In this document: in pieces, positions 16,230 through 24,327 of the stretch
Layout of the letters: each line of letters opens with the position of its first letter
Numbering within the stretch: position 1 is the stretch's first letter
Source: a bacterium
GTDB taxonomy: Bacteria; Zixibacteria; MSB-5A5; WJJR01
DNA length: 64,000 bases
Direction of reading: 5' to 3'
Assembly (NCBI GenBank): GCA_021813505.1
Contig: JAKAKI010000040.1
Span: 120,559 to 184,558, forward strand
Notes under the pieces: model-generated
The model's input: only the letters and a program-made list of their open reading frames with translations
Told to the model about the DNA's origin: nothing
Database searches by the model: none
Program-made: the position numbers and the translations under genes

Positions 16230-16958
16230 ATGTCCACTGAGCACCCTTCCCCGAATGGCGATGCACCTGCGGGCGTCCTCTATGTTGTGGCCACACCTAT
16301 CGGCAATCTCGGCGATATCTCGGCGCGCGCATTGGAGGTCCTGCGCAAGGTCGATTTGATACTCTGCGAAGACACGCGCCACACGCGCAAGCTTCTCTCA
16401 CATTATGACATCAACGCCAGAGTGGAGGCGTACCACGACCACAACGAGCGGCAGAAGACTCCATCTCTGGTGAGCCGCATCCAGTCAGGCGCTCGCGTGG
16501 CGCTCGTCTCGGATGCCGGAACGCCGACGATTTCCGACCCTGGGTACTCCTTGATTGCGGCGTTGTCTCAGACAGAGATCAGCATCGTGCCGATCCCCGG
16601 GCCGTCCTCGGTGACGGCGCTCCTGTCGGTGTCCGGTCTTCCCACAGATCGCTTCGTCTTCGAAGGGTTTCTGCCGGTTAAATCGGGCAAGCGGTCGCGG
16701 CGATTGCAGGAACTAGCGGTCGAAGATCGCACGATCGTGCTGTTCGAGTCCCCCTACCGGATAGCCAGAACACTCGCCGAGTGTTACGGTGCGTGGGGGA
16801 ACCGCCGGGCCTGCCTCGGACGGGAGCTCACCAAGAAGTTTGAAGAGATCCGGCGCGACTCACTTCAAGGTCTTTGTGCCTGGTCCGAGGGCCGGTCTTT
16901 CAAAGGGGAGATCGTCCTGGCAGTGGCCGGCCGCGGGCATGACGACTCCGACATGTGA
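16230..16958 (+). CDS. rsmI: 16S rRNA (cytidine-1402-2'-O)-methyltransferase
   Basis: Methylates C1402 of 16S rRNA with SAM, tuning the ribosomal P site. I use the ATG at 16230 (MSTEHPSPNGDA), because family proteins begin about 20 residues before the VVATPIGNLGDISARALE motif, rather than the much longer frame that runs into nadE. Other marks are DLILCEDTRHTRKLLSHY, VALVSDAGTPTISDPGY and IPGPSSVTALLSVSGLPTD, with FEGFLPVKSGKRSRRLQEL. 242 residues is normal. It starts 47 bp after nadE and may be read through from it. Confidence 0.94.
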   Translation: MSTEHPSPNGDAPAGVLYVVATPIGNLGDISARALEVLRKVDLILCEDTRHTRKLLSHYDINARVEAYHDHNERQKTPSLVSRIQSGARVALVSDAGTPTISDPGYSLIAALSQTEISIVPIPGPSSVTALLSVSGLPTDRFVFEGFLPVKSGKRSRRLQELAVEDRTIVLFESPYRIARTLAECYGAWGNRRACLGRELTKKFEEIRRDSLQGLCAWSEGRSFKGEIVLAVAGRGHDDSDM

Positions 16959-17015
16959 ACCGGGTTCCGCCTCATTCCTTGCAGTTCGGAGCCGATCCAG
17001 TTAGATTCGCCCGCC

Positions 17016-17954
17016 ATGAGATCGGCCAGCGCTGAATCACTTTTGTCCCGCATCTGGCGCAACGCGCGCCCTCTCGACCGTTTGACTGCCGGTTACGTGG
17101 CCCTGTTCGGCCTGGGCATGCTGACGTTGGGCTGGTCACATCCCTCCACGAAGTATCTGGTTCCAATTCATATCGCGCTATTGGTGGCGATTGGCGTGAT
17201 GATCGCATCGTGGGATGACCAGCGGGGTCTCCGGGGATTCTTTCGCCGCATGTACCCGGTTATTCTCTATACATTCTTTTACTGCGAAACGGCCGTCGCG
17301 CTGCACTGGCTCTTCCCCGGGTTCTTCGATGCGCAGCTTTTGGCGATCGAGCGTGCGATCTTCGGGATCGACTTGAATGTGTGGTTGGTGCCAGTCCAGA
17401 AGGCGTGGCTTAATGAGTGGATGATGATGGGGTATTTTTCATACTACCTCGTGATCCCCACACTGGGATTGACACTGTACATTCAGGATCGCCGGCGGGA
17501 GCTTCACGATTTCCTGACCGCCGTCACTGTGACGTTCGTGATTTCGTATGCTGGTTTCGTTCTCTACCCGATTGCGGGACCGAGGTACTTTCTGTCGGCG
17601 CACTTTGATGGCCCGCTGGATGGCTGGTTCTTCGTGCCGTTGGTCAACTGGATCATCGCCTCCGCCGCGATACATGGGGGCTGTATGCCCTCCTCGCACG
17701 TGGCCGTGGCCCTGGTCGTCTTGATCTGGGCTTATCGTACAAACCGGCGTTTGGCAATGTTCATGACGCCGTTCATCATCACGTTGTTTTTCGCCACAAT
17801 TTGGGGCCGCTTTCATTACCTCTCCGATGTGGTGGTCGGCTGGCTGGTCGGTGTCGCCGGACTAAAGCTTGCGGCATGGCGCTGCGCTCTGCCGCGCCGC
17901 CATGTTCAGCCGGAATCGGAAGCGAGTCTGCGCCAAGTGCCGGTGGCCTCATGA
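17016..17954 (+). CDS. PAP2-superfamily membrane phosphatase / inositol-phosphoryl transferase-like protein
   Basis: A 312-residue multi-pass protein with six or so membrane segments. The PAP2 signature is split across GGCMPSSHVAVAL (Pro225-His228) and WGRFHYLSDVVVGW (Arg265, His267, Asp271), the phosphate-binding and catalytic residues of lipid phosphatases. The long N-terminal membrane part and the spacing resemble the PAP2_3 group that includes inositol phosphorylceramide synthases. Because an inositol-phosphate synthase and a CDP-alcohol phosphatidyltransferase follow 1-4 kb downstream, a role in inositol lipid headgroup handling is possible, but a general undecaprenyl- or phosphatidate phosphatase cannot be excluded. 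Confidence 0.82.
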   Translation: MRSASAESLLSRIWRNARPLDRLTAGYVALFGLGMLTLGWSHPSTKYLVPIHIALLVAIGVMIASWDDQRGLRGFFRRMYPVILYTFFYCETAVALHWLFPGFFDAQLLAIERAIFGIDLNVWLVPVQKAWLNEWMMMGYFSYYLVIPTLGLTLYIQDRRRELHDFLTAVTVTFVISYAGFVLYPIAGPRYFLSAHFDGPLDGWFFVPLVNWIIASAAIHGGCMPSSHVAVALVVLIWAYRTNRRLAMFMTPFIITLFFATIWGRFHYLSDVVVGWLVGVAGLKLAAWRCALPRRHVQPESEASLRQVPVAS

Positions 17955-18038
17955 AAACTGGAGCTGCCGCCACTTTCGGGGCACAATTCCGCCCGAATGG
18001 TGTTAAAACTCATCTGACTGTGGGATGGAACCCGACTT

Positions 18039-18887
18039 ATGTGTCCTGAATTCTTTCACATCGGCCCCTTCGCCCTGCGCGCATACGGCCTCATGCTCGC
18101 GCTGTCCTTCTTTATAGGGTTGTTTCTCATTGGCCGCGAGTCGCGATTGCTGGGCGAGGATGCTGAGCGGACCTCGAGTTTTGGGTTCATTCTGATTGCG
18201 TTCGGGCTGTTGGGCGCCCGTTTGGGGTATGTCGTTTACCACCTGGACGAATTCAGCGGCCATTGGCTCAACGTGATCAACCCGTTCGCCTCGGGTGAAC
18301 GCTTTGGCATTGCGGGCCTGAATTTGCAGGGTGGTATGCTTCTCGCATTCATCGCCGGATGGGTGTACGTGCGTCGCTGGAGGCTGTCGCTGCCCGCCAC
18401 GCTCGATGCGGTGGTTCCGGCGGTCGCGTTCGGCATATTCCTGACACGCATCGGTTGTTATTTGAATGGGTGCTGCTTTGGCATTCCGACGTCGGTTCCC
18501 TGGGGCGTCAGTTTCCCCGATGGCTCACCGGCGCATTCGTTTCTGGGCTCGGCGCATGTCCACCCGACGCAGTTATACTCGTCTGCCTACGGGTTGCTGT
18601 TGTACTTTGTATTGATCTGGGTGAATCGCCGTCCCCATCGCATCGGCGTCACCACAGCAGTGTTCTTTATGGTCGAGGCCGTCTTCCGGTTCATCATCGA
18701 ATTCGTGCGCTACTACGAAACTGAAATGTGGTTTGAGACCGGCGGGTTGAAGCTGACCTACAATCAGTTGGTGGCGGTCGGGTTATTCGCCATCGGTGTT
18801 ATCTTTTGGTGGAATTCGCGCCGCCTGGAGTTGCGTCCAACGCCTATCCTGACCGATCCATCGGAAATCCCTCCTGAATCGCCTTGA
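18039..18887 (+). CDS. lgt: Prolipoprotein diacylglyceryl transferase
   Basis: Transfers diacylglycerol from phosphatidylglycerol to the lipobox cysteine of prolipoproteins in the inner membrane. The 282-residue polytopic protein shows RAYGLMLALSFFIG near the N-terminus, LGARLGYVVYH, NLQGGMLLAF and the family signature FLTRIGCYLNGCCFGIPT, then HPTQLYSS and a C-terminal EFVRYYE segment. It lies between the PAP2 gene and the inositol lipid unit, whose promoter overlaps its stop codon. Its presence supports a Gram-negative-like cell with lipoproteins. Confidence 0.95.
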   Translation: MCPEFFHIGPFALRAYGLMLALSFFIGLFLIGRESRLLGEDAERTSSFGFILIAFGLLGARLGYVVYHLDEFSGHWLNVINPFASGERFGIAGLNLQGGMLLAFIAGWVYVRRWRLSLPATLDAVVPAVAFGIFLTRIGCYLNGCCFGIPTSVPWGVSFPDGSPAHSFLGSAHVHPTQLYSSAYGLLLYFVLIWVNRRPHRIGVTTAVFFMVEAVFRFIIEFVRYYETEMWFETGGLKLTYNQLVAVGLFAIGVIFWWNSRRLELRPTPILTDPSEIPPESP

Positions 18888-18913
18888 CGTGGCGCCAAAA
18901 CAGTGGGTATAAT
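18884..18913 (+). promoter_or_regulatory. Sigma-70-type promoter for the inositol lipid unit
   Basis: TTGACG at 18884-18889 and a perfect TATAAT at 18908-18913, separated by 18 nt, overlap the end of lgt and stand about 50 bp before the phosphatidyltransferase start. It is the best consensus-like promoter I saw in the window. With the terminator at 21804-21825 it delimits a three-gene transcription unit. Confidence 0.6.
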
Positions 18914-18966
18914 GGTAAGTCTGCCGATGCTGGCCGTCTCGCGTTCGCGTAACGTGTTGGGCGACA

Positions 18967-19611
18967 GTGCTGAACGGCAGCTTTCGGAAGGTGCAGGGTC
19001 GGTTTTCGATGCATCACGAGCGCCGCTCGACGTATGAATCTTTTTCCATCCCCTTCGGGCGGGTCTGCGTCCGGTTGGGTCTCACCCCGAATGTTCTGAC
19101 ACTTGTTGGCCTGCTGTTGGCGGCCGGAGCCGGGGCCGCGTTCTGGCAAGGGAGATTCTTCCTGGGCCTGATCCTAATGGTGGTCGCATCGATCGCGGAC
19201 ATGCTGGACGGGGCGACCGCGAGGGCCGGAGGCTTGGGGACAGTTTTCGGCGGTGTGCTTGACCACACGGTCGACCGGGTCGGTGAGTTCTTTATACTGC
19301 TCGGGATCGCCCTCTCAGGCCGTGCGAATCCCGGATGGGCGATGTTTGCCTTGTTCGGGATGTGGACTGCATCCTACACGCGGGCCGTGGCGGAGTCGAT
19401 CGGCGGACTGAAATCCTGCGCGGTGGGATTTGCCGGACGGCTGGAGAAATTCGTTTTGATTATGGCCGGAGCGATGTTGGAAGAGTTCTTCCCCAACATT
19501 GCGATGAAGTCAGCTTTGATTGTGGTCGGCATTGTGTCGTTTGTGACCGCCTCGCAGCGCTTGATCTATGCCCACCGCGAACTGTCGGGGAAGGGCGCGG
19601 TGGGCTCATGA
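18967..19611 (+). CDS. CDP-alcohol phosphatidyltransferase, probable phosphatidylinositol-phosphate synthase type
   Basis: A membrane enzyme that moves a phosphatidyl group from CDP-diacylglycerol (or a CDP-ether lipid) onto an alcohol. The full signature D-x2-DG-x2-AR-x8-G-x3-D-x3-D is present: Asp78, Asp81-Gly82, Ala85-Arg86, Gly95, Asp99 and Asp103. The 214-residue protein has about five or six membrane helices. The frame starts at a GTG (18967); an ATG at 19009 giving MHHERRSTYESFSIPFGR is an alternative. It overlaps the PfkB kinase gene by 4 bp and shares a unit with inositol-3-phosphate synthase, so inositol phosphate is the likely acceptor. The acceptor specificity is inferred from neighbours only. 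Confidence 0.85.
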   Translation: MLNGSFRKVQGRFSMHHERRSTYESFSIPFGRVCVRLGLTPNVLTLVGLLLAAGAGAAFWQGRFFLGLILMVVASIADMLDGATARAGGLGTVFGGVLDHTVDRVGEFFILLGIALSGRANPGWAMFALFGMWTASYTRAVAESIGGLKSCAVGFAGRLEKFVLIMAGAMLEEFFPNIAMKSALIVVGIVSFVTASQRLIYAHRELSGKGAVGS

Positions 19612-20531
19612 TGCTGGCATTCGGAAATCCGGTGTACGACTCGATCAAGACACCCTGGGTGTGGACCCGTGACCGCGTCTTATCCGGATGCGCCACCAAC
19701 GCCGGACTGGCCTTTGCGAAACTGGGCGGCGATGCGTGCGTCGTCGGCCGTGTGGGCACTGACCGCCTGGATCATTATCACAAGGCGCTGAAGTGCTATC
19801 GGATCGGGCATCACACCGAAACCTGCCGCGAGACTGGCGGTTTCAAGCTTGATTACGATCACCAGGGACGCCGTGAACTCGATGTATTGGGGCAGGCGGA
19901 ACCGATTTCCCAGATCCCAGACTCAATCTCACGCGCCGGGATCGTGTTCATCGGCCCGGTCCTTCAGGAAACTCCCTTTGAGCTTATCCGTGAGGTGCGT
20001 TCGCGCACCGACGCGATGATGGTGCTTGATCCCCAGGGTTTGCTGCGGCGGATCGGTCCCGGCGGCCGCATCGAGCATTTCAAGCCTGAGGGCATCGAGA
20101 ATGTTTGCGCCGGCTTCGACATTGTCAAACCCAATGAGCTGGAGACAGAGATCCTCACAGGTGTGGATCCGCGCCAGGACCTCGATCGTGCCGCGGACAT
20201 CCTGGTGGGCTGGGGCATACCGACCGTTGTGATCACGCTTGCCGAGTTGGGTGCGTTGATTGTGGCGGAAGGGCGTCGCTACCGCATCGATGCCTGGCCG
20301 ACGTTGGCCGCCGATTCGACCGGCGCCGGCGACACGTTCGCGGGCGGGCTCATGTATGCGCGTTCCCGGGGGATGGATTGGCGAGCGGCCGGAACTATGG
20401 CCACCGCCGTCGCCTCGATGATGATTGAACAATGTGGACCGGAATTCGAACTGACTTTGCAGGAAGTGCAACGACGTGCCGCCAGGGTCGCGGTGACCGA
20501 ACGCCGCGCGGCTTCAGCCGCAGTGGCCTGA
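19608..20531 (+). CDS. PfkB-family sugar/polyol kinase
   Basis: A ribokinase-fold kinase of 308 residues. The start at ATG 19608 overlaps the preceding TGA; the longer frame to 19335 is antiparallel clutter inside the neighbour. The C-terminal family motif [12 protein letters not shown] (236-247) contains the catalytic Asp242, and [13 protein letters not shown] (173-185) is the second typical strand. The substrate cannot be read from the sequence. Being placed between a CDP-alcohol phosphatidyltransferase and inositol-3-phosphate synthase, it may phosphorylate myo-inositol (a PfkB inositol kinase is known in archaea) or a nucleoside or sugar. Confidence 0.85.
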   Translation: MMLAFGNPVYDSIKTPWVWTRDRVLSGCATNAGLAFAKLGGDACVVGRVGTDRLDHYHKALKCYRIGHHTETCRETGGFKLDYDHQGRRELDVLGQAEPISQIPDSISRAGIVFIGPVLQETPFELIREVRSRTDAMMVLDPQGLLRRIGPGGRIEHFKPEGIENVCAGFDIVKPNELETEILTGVDPRQDLDRAADILVGWGIPTVVITLAELGALIVAEGRRYRIDAWPTLAADSTGAGDTFAGGLMYARSRGMDWRAAGTMATAVASMMIEQCGPEFELTLQEVQRRAARVAVTERRAASAAVA

Positions 20532-20577
20532 CAGGAGAGCAATTGCCGGCTTCGGCGTTTCATCAGAGGAGAGTCAC

Positions 20578-21747
20578 ATGTCGAAAGTACGCGTAGCCAT
20601 CATCGGCGTGGGCAACTGCGCCTCGTCATTTGTTCAGGGGGTTCACTACTATCGCAACGCCAAGAGCACCGATTTCGTGCCAGGCCTGATGCATGTCAAC
20701 CTCGGCGGTTATCACATTTCGGACATCGAATTCTCGGCGGCCATCGATATCGACAAGAACAAAGTCGGTAAGGACCTTGGCGAAGCCATCTACACCAAGC
20801 CCAATAACACGTTCAAATTCTGTGACGTGCCGAAGATCGGGGTCACTGTCCAGCGCGGCATGACGCACGACGGGCTCGGCGAGTACCTTTCGAAGATTAT
20901 CGAAAAGGCCCCGGGCGACACGGTGGACATCGTCAAGCTGCTGCGTGACACCAAGACGGATATCGTGGTGAACTACCTCCCGGTCGGAAGTGAGGAAGCC
21001 ACCAAGTGGTATGTCGAGCAGATTCTGGAAGCGGGGTGCGGATTCGTGAATTGCATCCCGGTGTTTATCGCGCGGGAGCGGTACTGGCAGAAGCGTTTCG
21101 AAGACAAGGGCCTGCCAGTGGTCGGGGACGACATCAAATCCCAGGTCGGCGCCACGATCGCGCATCGTGTCCTGACGCGTTTGTTTCGTGAACGCGGTGT
21201 GAAACTCCTGCGCACCTCGCAGCTCAACGTGGGCGGCAACACTGATTTTTACAACATGCTCGAACGCCGCCGCCTGGAGTCGAAGAAGATCTCCAAGACA
21301 AACGCGGTAACCTCGCAACTCGACTACGATCTGGGCGAGGAAAACATCCACATCGGCCCGTCCGATTATGTGGCCTGGCTGGCCGACCGCAAGTGGGCCT
21401 ATATCCGCATGGAAGGGCAGACCTTTGGCGACGTGCCGCTCAATATCGAATTGAAGATGGAAGTCTGGGATTCGCCGAACTCTGCCGGGGTCGTAATCGA
21501 TGCGGTCCGTTGCTGCAAGCTCGCGATGGATCACAAGCTCAAAGGCGCCCTGGTTGGACCGTCGGCGTACTTCAAGAAGTCCCCGCCGGTTCAGTTTACC
21601 GATGAAGAGGCACGCCGAATGACCGAGGAGTTCATCGACAAGTACCGTCGCACGGACGTGGAACCCACCGCTGCCAGGCCGTCCACTTCTGGCGCGAAGA
21701 CTACCAGCCCGGTCACGGTTGGTACCACGGTCGGCGTGCAGCAGTGA
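20578..21747 (+). CDS. ino1: Inositol-3-phosphate synthase
   Basis: Converts glucose 6-phosphate to 1L-myo-inositol 1(3)-phosphate using NAD+. The 389-residue protein opens with the NAD loop [17 protein letters not shown] and carries [59 protein letters not shown] and [16 protein letters not shown], all characteristic of the short bacterial/archaeal form. The last ~30 residues are a low-complexity Thr/Ser/Val tail. A GAGGAG ribosome-binding site precedes the ATG. It ends the inositol unit just before a strong terminator. Confidence 0.95.
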   Translation: MSKVRVAIIGVGNCASSFVQGVHYYRNAKSTDFVPGLMHVNLGGYHISDIEFSAAIDIDKNKVGKDLGEAIYTKPNNTFKFCDVPKIGVTVQRGMTHDGLGEYLSKIIEKAPGDTVDIVKLLRDTKTDIVVNYLPVGSEEATKWYVEQILEAGCGFVNCIPVFIARERYWQKRFEDKGLPVVGDDIKSQVGATIAHRVLTRLFRERGVKLLRTSQLNVGGNTDFYNMLERRRLESKKISKTNAVTSQLDYDLGEENIHIGPSDYVAWLADRKWAYIRMEGQTFGDVPLNIELKMEVWDSPNSAGVVIDAVRCCKLAMDHKLKGALVGPSAYFKKSPPVQFTDEEARRMTEEFIDKYRRTDVEPTAARPSTSGAKTTSPVTVGTTVGVQQ

Positions 21748-21803
21748 TACGCGGACAGTCAGCATGACGGCATTGAGGCGATTTGATACCATGTAAGCAG
21801 ATC

Positions 21804-21825
21804 AAGGCGGCCCAGCCGCCTTTTT
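21804..21825 (+). terminator. Intrinsic terminator after ino1
   Basis: An 8-bp GC-rich stem (AAGGCGGC 21804-21811 with GCCGCCTT 21815-21822, 3-nt loop) runs into a T5 tract. It lies 57 bp past the ino1 stop and 50 bp before tmk, and is the clearest intrinsic terminator in the window. Confidence 0.8.
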
Positions 21826-21874
21826 CGTCCCCGCCAACGGATGGCGGCGCAGGCGTGACGCGAGTGAGTGGCCG

Positions 21875-22513
21875 ATGAAGAAGCGACGCGGGTTCTTTCT
21901 GGTGGTGGAAGGCGCCGACGCCTCAGGCAAGACCACGCTCGTCAAGCGTCTGGGCGATTCGTATGACGATCTCGGCTGGACGGTGACTTCCGTTCGCGAG
22001 CCGGGCGGTACAGTTGTCTCGGAAAAAGTCCGGCGGGTCTTGCTGGATCCCGGTGTTTCCATGAACGCCCGTGCCGAATTATTCCTGTACCTGGCGGCGC
22101 GCGCGCAGGTCGTCGATGAAGTGATCGTTCCCGCGTTGAAGCGTGGCGAACTGGTCATCGCCGACCGGTTCAGCCTATCCACATATGCCTATCAAATCGG
22201 CGGCCGCCGCCTGCCGGCGCGCGCTGTCATGTCGGCCGACCGGCTGGCCCGGGCCGGCGTTTCGCCCGATCTCACCCTGCTTTTGACCGTGAACTCCCGG
22301 CAGTCCGCCGAGCGGCGGCAGGAGATCAACCGGAAGCGTGATCGCATTGAACAGGAGCCGCCCGGATTTTTTCAAGCGGTACGGGCCGAATACAGCCGCT
22401 GGGGACGCAACAAACCGGGTATCATTGTGATCGATTCGGGACTGGGTGCCGATGGCGTGTATAACCGTGCGCGGCAACTGCTGGACCGCAGTCTGCGTAT
22501 GCGAACCGTCTAG
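21875..22513 (+). CDS. tmk: Thymidylate kinase
   Basis: Phosphorylates dTMP to dTDP for DNA synthesis. The 212-residue protein has the P-loop GADASGKTT near the N-terminus, REPGGTVVSEKVRRVLLD, the DRF motif in VIADRFSLSTYAYQ and a lid region rich in Arg (RRQEINRKRDRIE). It follows the inositol unit terminator and is followed 13 bp later by an S41 peptidase gene, with which it is probably co-transcribed. Confidence 0.94.
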   Translation: MKKRRGFFLVVEGADASGKTTLVKRLGDSYDDLGWTVTSVREPGGTVVSEKVRRVLLDPGVSMNARAELFLYLAARAQVVDEVIVPALKRGELVIADRFSLSTYAYQIGGRRLPARAVMSADRLARAGVSPDLTLLLTVNSRQSAERRQEINRKRDRIEQEPPGFFQAVRAEYSRWGRNKPGIIVIDSGLGADGVYNRARQLLDRSLRMRTV

Positions 22514-22525
22514 AGTGCGCTGGCC

Positions 22526-24223
22526 ATGACATCGGGTCGGATCGACATCGCCTCCACAGAAGCTCCGGTTTCCGAAGAGCACTTTTCGCAACCGGCGCCC
22601 AGCTACGTCACGATCCGCGGCATACTCTGGCTCGTCATCGTCTGTGCTCTGGTCTTTTCCAGTCTGCGATGGCTGCGGACCGATCCGCGCCAGCGCGCGG
22701 TCCTTGCCCTGACCAGTGCCAGCCGTTTGATTTTCGACAGCGGGGTGGTGCCGGTCGACCCCGCGATCCTAATCCAGGCGGGAGCAGATGGACTGATGTC
22801 GGTGCTTGATCCATACTCATCGTATCTGTCACCGGAGGAATACGACTCGTTCCTGGAAGACACCGAAGGTGAGTACGTCGGTATTGGAGTGGAAATCGCC
22901 ACCCGCGACGGCGAGACCGTCATTTACAACGTCTTTCCCCAATCTCCGGCGGCCGAGGCATTCCTTCGTCCCGGCGACCACATCATTTCTGTCAATGGCC
23001 AGTCGGTGGCAGGCCTTCGCGGCTCGCAAGTTGTGCAGGTGATGGCGGGTCCCAGTGGAACACCATTGACCCTGACCGTGGAGCGCCCAGGGGGCAGCCG
23101 TCGCACTATGACGCTGACTCGGCGCAAGGTGGACGTCGACGTCTTCCCGATTGTTGGAGTTACACAGTCAGGCGTCGCGTATGTCCGCTGGACAGAATTC
23201 ACGGACGGCTCCGGGGACCGGCTGGCGGCCATAATCGAAGACCTGATGGTTGACCGGCCCATTGGCCTTGTTCTTGATCTCCGGGGAAATCCTGGTGGGA
23301 TTCTTGATGAAGCCGTAACCGCGGCGGGGATATTCCTGCCCGCCGGGTCCCCCGTCTGCCAACTCGTCGGGCGCTCTCCCTCCTCCTCTGGAAAGTTCGT
23401 TACCGGCATGGCGCCCTCAACCTATCAGGGGCCGATCATCCTGTTGCAGGATGAATCGACCGCGTCCGCTTCCGAGGTATTCATTGCTGCATTGCACGAC
23501 GCCGGGCGGGCGTTGGTCGTCGGTCGAAGGAGTTTCGGCAAAGGCTGGGTGCAGACCATTACTCCACTGGAGGGCATGGGGGCGCTCCGGCTCTCTACGG
23601 CCCGGTACTCGACGCCCTCCGGGCACTTGGTGGGCGACCCGAAGGCCTCCAGGCAGCAGTACGATTCAATCCTGGCGGGATACGAACCCAAAGGAGCAGG
23701 TCTTCCCGCCGATCTGGTCGTTCCGGCTTCCAATGTCGGCGCGTGGGAAGTATCGTGCTTGCAGGCCGGAGTGTTTGCAGATTATGTCGCAGTGAATTCT
23801 GATGATTGGCCGGCGGCAGGAGTCGAGGATTCCACGATGCTAGTAGAGGGACTGCGCCACTTTTGCGATAGCGCCCATATCCATCCAGCCGGACCGGTCC
23901 AGCAGTTGATTGATCGTCTTTCGGGGAACGCGGACACGCTGCTTCCATCGCCGCAGAAGGATGATGCTAGTGTGCTTCTGCAGGGGGCGGCGCACACCGA
24001 TGCCGAGCTGCTTTTCGATCGTGAACATCGCAGCTTCCTCCGGCGGCTCTGGGAGGAACGTCTGATGACCGTCTCCGACATCGATCCCGGTGAACTGGAG
24101 GCCCTGATGGAGTTCGACCAGGATCTCGCAGTTGCCCGCGATCTGATCGAGGAGCCGGAGCGGTATCGCCTGATGTTGGAAAGCTCACAGGCGAAACATG
24201 TCTCGGCCGGCGAAGTCCCCTGA
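22526..24223 (+). CDS. S41-family C-terminal processing peptidase with PDZ domain
   Basis: A membrane-anchored serine protease that trims or degrades proteins in the periplasm. One N-terminal membrane helix (about residues 30-47, GILWLVIVCALVFSSL), a PDZ domain (about 118-195, GIGVEIATRDGE, SPAAEAFLRPGDHIISVNG) and the S41 core (about 205-405). The catalytic residues align with E. coli Tsp as Ser314 (STASASEVF), Asp325 and Lys339 (SFGKGWVQT); LDLRGNPGGIL is also typical. The ~160-residue C-terminal extension after residue 405 is not recognised. It follows tmk closely. Confidence 0.93.
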   Translation: MTSGRIDIASTEAPVSEEHFSQPAPSYVTIRGILWLVIVCALVFSSLRWLRTDPRQRAVLALTSASRLIFDSGVVPVDPAILIQAGADGLMSVLDPYSSYLSPEEYDSFLEDTEGEYVGIGVEIATRDGETVIYNVFPQSPAAEAFLRPGDHIISVNGQSVAGLRGSQVVQVMAGPSGTPLTLTVERPGGSRRTMTLTRRKVDVDVFPIVGVTQSGVAYVRWTEFTDGSGDRLAAIIEDLMVDRPIGLVLDLRGNPGGILDEAVTAAGIFLPAGSPVCQLVGRSPSSSGKFVTGMAPSTYQGPIILLQDESTASASEVFIAALHDAGRALVVGRRSFGKGWVQTITPLEGMGALRLSTARYSTPSGHLVGDPKASRQQYDSILAGYEPKGAGLPADLVVPASNVGAWEVSCLQAGVFADYVAVNSDDWPAAGVEDSTMLVEGLRHFCDSAHIHPAGPVQQLIDRLSGNADTLLPSPQKDDASVLLQGAAHTDAELLFDREHRSFLRRLWEERLMTVSDIDPGELEALMEFDQDLAVARDLIEEPERYRLMLESSQAKHVSAGEVP

Positions 24224-24327
24224 CATTTTCTCGGGCGAGGGGAAGGGACTCATTGACGCTACACGGACTCCATCCTTGATTGATTGGTCTGAGGTGTTGT
24301 TGATGCGGAAGGTGTTGTCAATAAGAC

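Noticed and set aside
20626-21792. 388-codon antisense frame over ino1
   Set aside because: Shadow frame; also crosses the terminator region and resembles no family.
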